Assembly (NCBI GenBank): GCA_023433445.1 | Contig: JAEZCS010000230.1 | Location: 1 to 29,738 of the forward strand | Length of the DNA stretch: 29,738 nt | From: Pseudomonadota bacterium | GTDB taxonomy: Bacteria; Pseudomonadota; Alphaproteobacteria; Sphingomonadales; Sphingomonadaceae | Direction of reading: 5' to 3' | Shown: positions 1 to 7,048 of the stretch, in pieces | Layout of the letters: each line of letters begins with the position of its first letter | Numbering within the stretch: the first letter of the stretch is position 1 | The notes under the pieces: generated by a model | Seen by the model: only the letters and a program-made list of their open reading frames with translations | Told to the model about the DNA's origin: nothing | The model's database searches: none | Program-made: the position numbers and the translations under genes

Positions 1-21
1 CCTGAAGGGCGACTATCATCT

Positions 22-45
22 CCCCCTCCCGCAGGCGGGAGGGGG
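22..45. repeat. Perfect GC-rich palindrome (CCCCCTCCCGC/GCGGGAGGGGG)
   Basis: An 11-base arm at 22-32 is exactly complementary to 35-45 with only AG between, so the hairpin loop must open by a pair or two. It is followed by a G-rich run. It resembles a second TCCCCTCCC/GGGAGGGGA palindrome at 12055-12076, which suggests a dispersed intergenic element rather than a gene-specific terminator. No T-run follows it. Confidence 0.6.
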
Positions 46-344
46 CCGGGGGGTGGGCTGGCGCAACGTCAGATCTCATCCTGACGCGGCAGCCAAAACG
101 GACGGACCTGCAAGCAAAGGCGCAGAGTGCGAAGTTTCTCCTTCCTCCTTCAGGGAAAAAGCGAACTCGCCCATCAGTCCCAGGACATCCCAAGTACCTG
201 TATCCCCCAAACCCCACTCCCCACGAAAACCATCCTATTTCCCCTCGCCCCCTCTCATTCCCGCTGTCCTACATCGTCCAGACCTGTCTATCCCGTACCG
301 GTCTTTGAAACGTCGCACTGCTTCCCACGCCGCCTACGCGCGCC

Positions 345-364
345 TGCGCACGCGCGCGCATATG
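345..364. other. Alternating pyrimidine-purine tract (Z-DNA-prone)
   Basis: Twenty consecutive bases alternate strictly between pyrimidine and purine, with a CG-repeat core at 351-358. Such tracts favour left-handed DNA under negative supercoiling. It lies roughly 90 bases upstream of the rplJ leader in otherwise non-coding DNA. Any function is inference. Confidence 0.4.
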
Positions 365-454
365 GTGTGAACTTCGGTACGAAAACGGCGGTTTTCCGCA
401 GGTCTCCGCCCATGCCGCACATTCTGCGTGACATAAGCGCTCCTATTCTGTAGA

Positions 455-700
455 GGCCCGCGCAGCAGGCTCCTTCGGGAGTCTTCCGTCCGAGACAGTT
501 GGTGAAGGGAATTTGCCCTTCTTAATCTCCAACCTAGACGGGGAAAAGTTCTCTACCGGCTGGCTTTGCCTGGCCGGGTCTGCCTGTTTTCCTCAAGGGT
601 ACGGGCCAGTCGATCTCTCCCCTTCGGACTTTAGTGCCCCGCGTTCGCGCGGGTTTTAGCCGTTCGCTGGTTCGCCAGCGGACATGAAGTGGAGAATGGC
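455..700 (+). promoter_or_regulatory. Ribosomal protein L10 leader (rplJ autoregulatory leader)
   Basis: The untranslated region before rplJ is structured. GTTGG (498-502) pairs with CCAAC (529-533), and GAAGGG (504-509) pairs with CCCTTC (516-521). This leaves one base bulged on the 5' side and seven (522-528) on the 3' side, an asymmetric, kink-turn-like loop as expected of the site bound by the L10-(L7/L12) complex. Two further hairpins, each with a TTCG loop, follow at 638-653 and 665-680, the second ending ten bases before the ribosome binding site. In known systems, free L10-L12 complex binds the leader and represses the operon. Leader and structure are seen in the sequence; mechanism here is inferred from the family. 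The 5' boundary is approximate. Confidence 0.7.
638..657 (+). terminator. Terminator-like hairpin inside the rplJ leader
   Basis: CCCGCG (638-643), loop TTCG (644-647), CGCGGG (648-653) and then TTTT (654-657) form a perfect six-pair UUCG-capped stem with a short U-tract. It has the shape of an intrinsic terminator but sits inside the leader, 43 bases before the rplJ start, so it may act as an attenuator. The U-tract is short, so termination may be inefficient. Confidence 0.45.
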
Positions 701-1216
701 ATGGATCGTAATCAGAAAGCTGAGGTCGTTTCCGCGCTGAACGCACATCTGGCAGAAGTTGGCGTGGTCGTCGTGACCCGCAACCTCGGCATGACGGTCG
801 CTCAGTCGACCCAATTGCGTCAGAAGATGCGCGAAGCCGGTGGCACCTACAAGGTTACGAAGAATCGCCTCACCAAGATCGCCCTTGAAGGCACCGACTA
901 TACCGGACTCAGCGACCTGCTGACCGGTCCCGTCGGCCTCGCCTCCTCGGCCGATCCGGTTGCAGCCGCCAAGGTTGCAGTCGAATTCGCCAAGACCAAC
1001 GACAAACTTGAGATCGTTGGTGGCGCAATGGGTGAAGTGCTGCTGAACGCGGAGGGCGTCAAGGCGCTCGCCTCGATGCCGTCGCTGGATGAACTGCGTG
1101 CGAAGCTGGTCGGCCTTCTGGTCGCCCCGGCTACCAAGCTCGCAACCGTCACCCAGGCGCCGGCTGCCCAGCTCGCGCGGGTCTTCAACGCCTATGCGGA
1201 AAAGGACGCGGCCTGA
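701..1216 (+). CDS. rplJ: 50S ribosomal protein L10
   Basis: L10 forms the base of the ribosomal stalk: its N-terminal domain binds 23S rRNA together with L11, and its C-terminal helix carries L7/L12 dimers. The protein begins MDRNQKAEVV and runs 171 residues, normal for alphaproteobacterial L10. The segment TYKVTKNRLTKIAL is typical of the rRNA-binding N-domain, and the Ala-rich end (about residues 140-171) is the L12-binding helix. A GTG start at 689 is possible, but ATG at 701 is preferred because GGAG (691-694) sits six bases upstream of it. It is the first gene of a two-gene operon with rplL 81 bases downstream, and is probably autoregulated through its leader. rplA does not precede it within this window. 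Confidence 0.97.
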   Translation: MDRNQKAEVVSALNAHLAEVGVVVVTRNLGMTVAQSTQLRQKMREAGGTYKVTKNRLTKIALEGTDYTGLSDLLTGPVGLASSADPVAAAKVAVEFAKTNDKLEIVGGAMGEVLLNAEGVKALASMPSLDELRAKLVGLLVAPATKLATVTQAPAAQLARVFNAYAEKDAA

Positions 1217-1297
1217 TCGCCGTCGGCTTTACCGCCAATACACGTTTTCAACTCTTGATTTTGCGGGGTTCATCCCCCGCCCAGAAGGGAAATTAAC

Positions 1298-1678
1298 ATG
1301 GCAGATATCAATGCTCTGGTCGATCAGCTGTCGGCCCTGACCGTTCTCGAAGCCGCTGAGCTTTCGAAGGCCCTGGAAGAAAAGTGGGGCGTTTCGGCTG
1401 CTGCTGCTGTTGCAGTTGCTGCTCCCGCCGGTGGCGCCGCTGGTGGCGCGCCTGCTGAAGAAGCCAAGGACGAATTCGACGTCGTTCTCACCGGCGACGG
1501 TGGCAAGAAGATCAACGTCATCAAGGAAGTCCGCGCCATCACCGGCCTCGGCCTGACCGAAGCCAAGGCGCTGGTCGAAGGCGCTCCGAAGGCTGTCAAG
1601 GAAGGCGTCGGCAAGGACGAAGCCGAAAAGCTCAAGAAGCAGCTGGAAGAAGCCGGCGCGACTGTCGAGCTCAAGTAA
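1298..1678 (+). CDS. rplL: 50S ribosomal protein L7/L12
   Basis: L7/L12 is the multicopy stalk protein that recruits and activates translational GTPases. The 126-residue protein shows the full family layout: an N-terminal dimerisation domain (about 1-32, ALVDQLSALTVLEAAEL), an Ala/Gly-rich flexible hinge (about 33-55) and a globular C-terminal domain with EFDVVLTGDGGKKINVIKEVR and GLTEAKALVE. The start ATG is preceded by an AGAAGGGA ribosome site. It is the last gene of its operon: an intrinsic terminator follows at 1727-1757 and the next gene is on the other strand. In most bacteria rpoB comes next; that linkage is absent here. Confidence 0.98.
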   Translation: MADINALVDQLSALTVLEAAELSKALEEKWGVSAAAAVAVAAPAGGAAGGAPAEEAKDEFDVVLTGDGGKKINVIKEVRAITGLGLTEAKALVEGAPKAVKEGVGKDEAEKLKKQLEEAGATVELK

Positions 1679-1726
1679 TCGGATCGCTCCGCCTAGCGCG
1701 GGGCGCCGATCCAGCTCAGCTGGAAC

Positions 1727-1757
1727 AAGGGCGGTATCTCCGGATGCCGCCCTTTTT
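1727..1757 (+). terminator. Intrinsic terminator of rplJL
   Basis: AAGGGCGG (1727-1734) pairs with CCGCCCTT (1747-1754) across a 12-base loop, and a run of T continues to 1757. It lies about 50 bases after the rplL stop and ahead of the convergent kinase gene, so it ends the rplJL transcript. Confidence 0.85.
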
Positions 1758-1807
1758 ACGCGGCGGGCCAGGCGCGGCCTCATCACCCGCCCGAACCAAA
1801 CTCACTC

Positions 1808-3430
1808 TTATCTTGGCATCAGGATGGGGAGTTCCACACGGAAGGTCGCGCCCTTCTCCGTCTTAGGATCGAGCGCGATCGTTCCGCCATGCGCCTCAAC
1901 TATGGCCTTGCTGATCGCGAGGCCCAGGCCAGTGCCCGCATGACCTTGCTGATGCGCTCCATCCTCCTGTTCAAAGCGCTTGAACAGGCGCGCCCGAAAT
2001 TCTGGCGAAATTCCCGGCCCTTCATCAGCCACGCTGATCTGCGCATTATCGCCTGCTCTCTGCAACGACACCCGGACCGTGCCACCTGACGGAGAGAATT
2101 TGCAGGCGTTCGACAATAGGTTGGTCATCACCTGGCACAGACGGTTGCTATCAACCTTTGCAACCACGGCCTCTGCAGGTCGCTCGAACGAAAGCTTGAC
2201 GCCGAAACGCTCCGCATAGGGTTCGATTTGCTCGATAGACTCGACCAGCAGCAGACCCAGCTCCCGCTCATCGAAATGAAAGACCAGTTTGCCTGACTGA
2301 AGCTTGTCCATGTCCAACAGGTCGTTGACCAGATGGATCAGCCGCTCGGCATTCTTGCTGCCGATTGCCACCAGTTGCCTGGCCCTGTCAGGCAAGTCGC
2401 CCGCGGCCCCGCCCGCCATCAGCCCCAACGCACCGGAGATCGCTGTCAAAGGCGTACGCAGTTCATGACTGACGGTCGATACCAGCTCGTCCTTCAGGCG
2501 GCTGATCTGCCGTTCCTGCGTCACGTCCCGGGCGGTCATGATGAAGCGCCCACCACGGATCGATTCGCGCCGGATGTCGAGAATGCGGCCGTTCCGGCGC
2601 TGAATTTCCAGCCGCCGGCTATCACTGGTCCGGATGGACTCCACGAAGGCTGCAACGATCTGGTCGGGATCGCCGGCCCCCAGTTCGCCGCGTTGCGCCG
2701 TCAGCCGGATGAGATCGCGTGCATCCTTACCGCCGGTGACACTATCAGGAGCGTAGTCGAAGAGTTCGACGAAGGCCTGGTTCCACAGCATCAAGCGCAG
2801 ATCGCGATCAACCACCGCGACACCACCGCTGACATTTTCAACCGTCAGCTTTAGCAACTGGCGTTCGTCATCCAGTTTGCGCCGATGCTCCTCAGCTGCG
2901 AAGCCTTTCACCCGGAACTCAATAAGATCGACCACCGTCCGCGCGAGTTGGGCAAGTTGCCTTTGTTCCTTTTCCCCAAAGCCGCGAGGTTTGTGATCAA
3001 TGATGCAGAGCGTTCCGACGGGTTGGCCGTTGGCGACGCGCAGTGGCGCTCCCGCATAGAAACGAATGCCCGGCGGCCCGGTCACCAGCGGGTTGCTGCA
3101 AAACCTGGCGTCCTCAGCGGCATCTGGAACAACCATTACGTCGGGCTGCAAAATAGCGAAGGCGCAGAAAGCGACATCACGCGGTGTATGCGTTTCATCG
3201 ATGCCGGAGGCACCGCGAAAGCATTGCGCGTCCGAGCCGACGATCGACACGAGTGATATGGGGACGTCGAACAGGCTAGCAGCCAACTGCGCGATATGAT
3301 CGAACGGCCCTTCGCGGCCGATGCCTCCGATCCGATAACGTTCCAGCGCTTGCAGCCGATCAGCCTCATCCGCAGGAAGAGCGGGTTTTACGGTTTCAGC
3401 ATATTGTCGCTGTTTTTGCGTCCCCGACAT
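1808..3430 (-). CDS. GAF-PAS sensor histidine kinase
   Basis: A 540-residue soluble sensor kinase with no signal peptide or membrane segment. Order of domains: GAF (about 25-170), a coiled linker, PAS (about 190-305), HisKA with the phospho-acceptor His322 in STVSHELRTPL, and HATPase_c with the N box (Asn437 and Asn441 in TNLLSNACKFS), DEGPGIS (469-475) and GTGLGLAIS (499-507). All catalytic motifs are intact, so it should autophosphorylate. It has no receiver domain, and no response regulator gene lies next to it, so its partner is elsewhere. The start is supported by GAGGATAA five bases before ATG. GAF domains of this kind often bind small molecules or tetrapyrroles; the FCAFAI and PDAAED segments are common in such GAF-kinases, but the ligand is unknown. 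Confidence 0.9.
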   Translation of the reverse strand: MSGTQKQRQYAETVKPALPADEADRLQALERYRIGGIGREGPFDHIAQLAASLFDVPISLVSIVGSDAQCFRGASGIDETHTPRDVAFCAFAILQPDVMVVPDAAEDARFCSNPLVTGPPGIRFYAGAPLRVANGQPVGTLCIIDHKPRGFGEKEQRQLAQLARTVVDLIEFRVKGFAAEEHRRKLDDERQLLKLTVENVSGGVAVVDRDLRLMLWNQAFVELFDYAPDSVTGGKDARDLIRLTAQRGELGAGDPDQIVAAFVESIRTSDSRRLEIQRRNGRILDIRRESIRGGRFIMTARDVTQERQISRLKDELVSTVSHELRTPLTAISGALGLMAGGAAGDLPDRARQLVAIGSKNAERLIHLVNDLLDMDKLQSGKLVFHFDERELGLLLVESIEQIEPYAERFGVKLSFERPAEAVVAKVDSNRLCQVMTNLLSNACKFSPSGGTVRVSLQRAGDNAQISVADEGPGISPEFRARLFKRFEQEDGAHQQGHAGTGLGLAISKAIVEAHGGTIALDPKTEKGATFRVELPILMPR

Positions 3431-3513
3431 TTATCCTCACATTCGACACGTCGCCATCATATGGCGCGCATCTTATCTAACGTGAAATCAATCACTTCGC
3501 GTTCTTATCGGGA

Positions 3514-4230
3514 TCATAACGGGTCAGGATCAAGGTACAAATAACGATCATCAAACGCTGCGAGGGACCTCAATCCTTCCAGATCAAGAATTTCGGCCGC
3601 GCCCCGCTGATAGCTCAAAAGGCCCTGCTCGCGCAAAAGGCGCAGCGTGCGATTCACATGAACGGGTGTCATGCCTAGACTATCGGCCAACTGCGATTGG
3701 CTCATCCCGAGACTGAAGTGATCGCTGCTGAGGCCTATGATCTGCAGCCGGACTTGCAGTTCGCAAAACAGGGCAGCCAGCCTTGCCGCAGCAGACCTTT
3801 GTCCCAATGACAGTTCCCACTCGCGGTTCATCGAGGCGTCAAGGTTGGTGCTGAACCAATATAGCCGGCCCAGTCGTGGCCATTCCTCAACCAACTGACG
3901 AATTTGATCATGAGGAACCAGAGTCACCATGCAATCGGTTAGCGTCATCACATCATGCTCAAGACGCTTCAGCGTAAAGCCGTGCAGGTCGACAAAGTCG
4001 CCAGCGATATGAATTTGCGTGATCTGCCGCTTGCCATCGGCCAGGTCCTTGAACCGGCATATGACTCCTTCAAGCAGCATGGTGCTGGCTTCCAGAAGTT
4101 CCCCTTCGTGGACGATGGTGCAATTGCGCGCCACCCGTTTGCCTGGTGGCATGATGGCCCGGATCGCGGCCTCCTCCTCATGGGAGAGCCCATGGCGGAA
4201 CCTAATTTTGGCAAGATGCGCCGCTATCAT
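3514..4230 (-). CDS. Crp/Fnr family transcriptional regulator
   Basis: A 238-residue regulator with an N-terminal cyclic-nucleotide-binding-type beta barrel (about 25-125), a long dimer helix (about 135-160) and a C-terminal winged helix-turn-helix (about 176-210, LGMSQSQLADSLGMTPVHVNRTLRLL). I see no Fnr-type cysteine cluster and no clear cAMP-binding Arg-Ser motif, so the ligand, if any, is unknown. The start is supported by AGGAGA five bases before ATG, inside the end of the DUF6894 gene, which it overlaps by 29 bases; the two are probably translationally coupled. Regulators of this branch are abundant in sphingomonads and rhizobia, where several have stress or redox roles, but I cannot assign one here. 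Confidence 0.9.
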   Translation of the reverse strand: MIAAHLAKIRFRHGLSHEEEAAIRAIMPPGKRVARNCTIVHEGELLEASTMLLEGVICRFKDLADGKRQITQIHIAGDFVDLHGFTLKRLEHDVMTLTDCMVTLVPHDQIRQLVEEWPRLGRLYWFSTNLDASMNREWELSLGQRSAAARLAALFCELQVRLQIIGLSSDHFSLGMSQSQLADSLGMTPVHVNRTLRLLREQGLLSYQRGAAEILDLEGLRSLAAFDDRYLYLDPDPL

Positions 4231-4483
4231 CGCGGTCTCCTGGGTCCAACCGGAGACACACGGCCTCGGTGAAGGTAACTCGCTCGATTTCTGTACCAGT
4301 CTCGGTTCTAATGTCGATGCGACCGGTAAGGTCTACCATTCCGATCAGCACTTCTTCGCTCAGGATAGAACGGATGGTCCTTATCGCGATATCGCGGGCA
4401 TCTTCTTCGTCGGTCAGTTCCCGACCCTCCCTGTCACGGGTAAAGCCGGTACCGTTATGAAGGTCAAAGTGAAGGCGGCGCAT
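4202..4483 (-). CDS. DUF6894 family small protein
   Basis: A 93-residue protein of unknown function. The pattern MRRLHFDLHNGTGF, then an acidic ELTDEEDARDIAIRTIRSIL segment, then GMVDLTGRIDI and VTFTEAV matches the compact fold of DUF6894, a family common as many small paralogues in alphaproteobacteria. No signal peptide or membrane helix is present. Its 3' end overlaps the crp-type gene by 29 bases, so both are likely made from one mRNA. There is no recognisable ribosome binding site before the ATG, and a possible sigma-EcfG promoter lies immediately upstream (4492-4517), so the mRNA may have a very short leader. Function unknown. Confidence 0.75.
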   Translation of the reverse strand: MRRLHFDLHNGTGFTRDREGRELTDEEDARDIAIRTIRSILSEEVLIGMVDLTGRIDIRTETGTEIERVTFTEAVCLRLDPGDRDDSGASCQN

Positions 4484-4491
4484 GGCAGGGG

Positions 4492-4517
4492 AACGCCGCC
4501 CTCATCGGTAAGTTTCC
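4492..4517 (-). promoter_or_regulatory. Possible EcfG (general stress sigma) promoter
   Basis: On the minus strand GGAAA (4517-4513) is followed after 17 bases by CGTT (4495-4492). The alphaproteobacterial general stress response consensus is GGAAC, 16-17 bases, then CGTT, so there is one mismatch. The -10 element lies only eight bases before the DUF6894 start, implying a leaderless or nearly leaderless message. Short motifs like this occur by chance, so confidence is limited. Confidence 0.3.
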
Positions 4518-4575
4518 AGAATTACTCGAGAAGTGTCGCAGGAACCGCACCTTCTCGGAGCAACCCCCTGTTTAA

Positions 4576-5070
4576 TCAGCGCGCCGCCAGTAGGATAGGA
4601 CGCTCAGCCGCTGCGTCAGCCAAATGTTCCGCGCGTAAACTGTGCAGCATGGCGTCCCTTTCCCGAGCATCGTTGGCGACAATCACCCAAGCTTCGAACT
4701 TTGACCCTGGGCGAACTTCCTGGGGTAGAGGATAAAGTGAACCCATCGAACGGACGGCTCGCATCGATATGCGATCCACTCCCCTCGATGCGGAAGAGCC
4801 GGCAAGAGCGATACTCTCTGGGCGCCCCTGCTCTCCCAAGCGAAACTGGACACGCGAGTAACCTGTCGATGTTCCGTCCCGGTAGAGGGAGGTTGCTTGG
4901 CGGATGCGCTGTGACAGTCTCGACGCTGTGCGATTCATCCATTTGTTGTAGCTTGTCGCACTCTTGTCCGGCGCAACGACGGTTAATTGTCTTCCCTGCC
5001 CAGCTTCAGCGGCGACAATGGGCATGGCTAGGCAAACGCAAAGCGCCGCAATAACAGGCTTGGCATACAT
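4576..5070 (-). CDS. Secreted TonB C-terminal-domain-like protein
   Basis: A 164-residue protein with a cleavable-looking signal peptide (about 1-23, ending VAAEA). The middle part reads like the C-terminal domain of TonB: a basic segment, then YSRVQFRLGEQGRPESIALAG, SRGVDRISMRAVRSM and a closing strand KFEAWVIV. It lacks the membrane anchor and proline-rich spacer of a true TonB, so it is more likely a free periplasmic domain than an energy transducer. A strong GAGGAGG ribosome site precedes the ATG. It stands alone: 92 bases separate it from the next gene downstream. The domain assignment is by pattern only, and the biological role is unknown. Confidence 0.65.
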   Translation of the reverse strand: MYAKPVIAALCVCLAMPIVAAEAGQGRQLTVVAPDKSATSYNKWMNRTASRLSQRIRQATSLYRDGTSTGYSRVQFRLGEQGRPESIALAGSSASRGVDRISMRAVRSMGSLYPLPQEVRPGSKFEAWVIVANDARERDAMLHSLRAEHLADAAAERPILLAAR

Positions 5071-5363
5071 GGAGGCCTCCTCTGTTTATCTATCGATTTT
5101 TACTGAAATGCCACTGCGGCAGCATCAAGCAGGCCGAGAGCAGCGAAAGCCTTATATGGCAAACCCAGCCATTCAGGTAATAAATTAACGCCAACGATGT
5201 CATGGCCCTATGATTATTTCATGCGGCCTTCATGTTTGCATTACAGCCGAACTTAGCTGCCGCCATTACTGCTGCTTGGAAGTGTCAGCTTCTAAGCCAT
5301 GACTATAATGAGACTTTCGTGATTGCCCCTACGACCTGGGCCAGCGAATCACGACAAACGCGA
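5071..5363. other. Intergenic region without visible gene
   Basis: About 290 bases, more AT-rich than the flanking genes, lie between the start of the TonB-like gene and the end of the FAD-enzyme gene. It must hold the promoter for the TonB-like gene. I see no tRNA, strong hairpin or open frame worth calling. Confidence 0.5.
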
Positions 5364-6983
5364 CTAAGTGGTGATGGCTAACCCTACGGCTTCCCCGACC
5401 TTGATGCCGTCAATCGCAGCCGATAATATCCCACCCGCATAACCAGCCCCTTCACCGGCGGGATACAGTCCAGCGACGTTCAAGCTTTGAAGATCCTTCC
5501 CTCGCGTAATTCTGATTGGAGAAGAGGTGCGCGTCTCCACTCCCGTCATGACGGCGTCGGGATGATCATAGTTGGCGATCTGCCGGCCAAATATGGGCAA
5601 AGCTTCGCGAAAGGCCTCTGTCACAAAATCGGGCAGGCATGATGACAGGTCCGTCATCTTCACGCCCGGCTTGTAGGAAGGAACGACTTCTCCCACCGCC
5701 GTCGAGGGCCGTCGCGCCAGGAAATCGCCTACCTTCTGCCCCGGCGCCCAGTAGGAGAAACCGCCGGCAACGAACGCCTGACTTTCCCAGTGCCGCTGAA
5801 GATCAATACCAGCCAGCGGACCGCCGGGATAGTCCCGTGCGGGGTCGATACCGACGACCAAACCGGAATTAGCGTTGAATTCGGCCCGGCTATATTGGCT
5901 CATGCCATTGGTAACCACGCGGCCTTCTTCGGACGTAGCCGCAACTACACGGCCACCGGGGCACATGCAAAAGCTGTAGACCGTGCGGCCATTCTCGCAA
6001 TGGTGCGCCAGACTATAGGCCGCCGCGCCCAATAGCGGATGGCCCGCGCAATTTCCGTAACGCGCGCGGTCGATCCAGCTTTGCGGATGTTCGATCCGCA
6101 CTCCGATAGAAAAAGGCTTCGCTTCTATGTGAACGCCGCGCCGGTGCAGCATTTCGAATGTCGGACGCGCGCTGTGCCCCACCGCGAGCACGACATGTTC
6201 TGCCTCTAAAAAGCTGCCGTCTGACAAGTGCAGCCCACGCAGTCGCTGCGTACCGTCGGCCAACCGCTCCAGTTCCAGGTCATCGACCTTGTGCTGCCAT
6301 CGATACTCGCCGCCCAGTTCCTCGATCTGGCGCCGCAGGCTTTCGACCATCGTGACTAGCCGAAACGTCCCGATATGCGGATGCGCTTCAGTCAGAATAT
6401 CTTCAGGCGCGCCTGCTGCGACAAACTCTTCCAGCACCTTGCGGCCAAGAAACCGCGGGTCCTTCACCCGGCAATACAGCTTCCCGTCCGAAAAGGTGCC
6501 CGCGCCCCCTTCGCCGAACTGCACATTACTGTCTGGATTGAGCTCAGCCCGTCGCCACAGTCCCCAGGTGTCCTTGGTCCTCTCACGCACCACCTTGCCG
6601 CGATCAAGGATGATCGGCCGGAAGCCCATCTGCGCCAGGATCAATCCCGCGAAGAGACCGCAAGGACCTGCGCCGACAACGATTGGCCTTTTGCCCGCCC
6701 AGCTCGGCGGCGCGTGGGTGACGAAACGGTAGTCGGTGTCAGGCTTGGGACGCACATCATGATCATGGGCAAGCCGCCCGAGCACCGCCGCTTCATCAGC
6801 AAGCGCGACATCGACGGTATAGACCAGTTGGATCGCATTTTTGCGCCTGGCGTCGTTGCCTCGACGGACGATGATATGCCCCTGAAGCTCAGATGCCTGT
6901 ATGCCCAACCGCGCACAAATGGCGGCGGGCATCGCATCGGCCGGGTGGTCGAGGGGCAACTTAAGGCCGGAGAGGCGCAACAT
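5364..6983 (-). CDS. FAD-dependent dehydrogenase (COG2509-type)
   Basis: A 539-residue cytoplasmic flavoprotein. An N-terminal ferredoxin-like domain (about 1-90, MLRLSGLKLPLDHP) precedes an FAD-binding Rossmann fold with VVGAGPCGLFAG (GxGxxG at 104-109) and ILDRG. GEGGAGTFSDGKL (about 158-169) is highly characteristic of this family, which is annotated as uncharacterised FAD-dependent dehydrogenase. The end YPAGEGAGYAGGI is the second FAD contact. A start 15 codons earlier is open, but ATG at 6983 fits the family N-terminus and has GAGG seven bases upstream. It lies 65 bases after the TonB receptor on the same strand and may be cotranscribed with it. Substrate unknown; family members have no established reaction that I can cite. 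Confidence 0.88.
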   Translation of the reverse strand: MLRLSGLKLPLDHPADAMPAAICARLGIQASELQGHIIVRRGNDARRKNAIQLVYTVDVALADEAAVLGRLAHDHDVRPKPDTDYRFVTHAPPSWAGKRPIVVGAGPCGLFAGLILAQMGFRPIILDRGKVVRERTKDTWGLWRRAELNPDSNVQFGEGGAGTFSDGKLYCRVKDPRFLGRKVLEEFVAAGAPEDILTEAHPHIGTFRLVTMVESLRRQIEELGGEYRWQHKVDDLELERLADGTQRLRGLHLSDGSFLEAEHVVLAVGHSARPTFEMLHRRGVHIEAKPFSIGVRIEHPQSWIDRARYGNCAGHPLLGAAAYSLAHHCENGRTVYSFCMCPGGRVVAATSEEGRVVTNGMSQYSRAEFNANSGLVVGIDPARDYPGGPLAGIDLQRHWESQAFVAGGFSYWAPGQKVGDFLARRPSTAVGEVVPSYKPGVKMTDLSSCLPDFVTEAFREALPIFGRQIANYDHPDAVMTGVETRTSSPIRITRGKDLQSLNVAGLYPAGEGAGYAGGILSAAIDGIKVGEAVGLAITT

Positions 6984-7048
6984 GGCGCCGCCTCTACCCG
7001 CATTTGCCGCCCCGCTCCACCCCCTCATGAGGATAAGCCGACGCCTTT

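Larger units (their letters stand above)
1..454. other. Non-coding stretch upstream of the rplJ leader
   Basis: No convincing gene is visible. Two overlapping plus-strand reading frames exist here (about 53-370 and 127-453), but their translations are low-complexity, rich in Pro, Arg and Ser, and match no family I know. rplK and rplA, the usual upstream neighbours of rplJ, are not in this interval. It holds a GC-rich palindrome (22-45) and an alternating pyrimidine-purine tract (345-364). A promoter for rplJL should lie near its right end. TATTCT at 444-449 could be a -10 box, but the matching -35 is poor, so I do not call a promoter. Confidence 0.6.

Noticed and set aside
53..453. Two overlapping plus-strand open frames of about 105 residues
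   Set aside because: Low-complexity, Pro/Arg/Ser-rich translations in mutually overlapping frames, no ribosome site, no recognisable family; typical of random frames in GC-rich DNA.
3479..3505. AGAAC-N18-CGTT on the minus strand ahead of the histidine kinase as an EcfG promoter
   Set aside because: Wrong first base and spacing outside the 16-17 range; too weak to call.
4019..4735. 238-residue plus-strand frame across the crp and DUF6894 genes
   Set aside because: Covers three minus-strand features including an intergenic region; no domain pattern.
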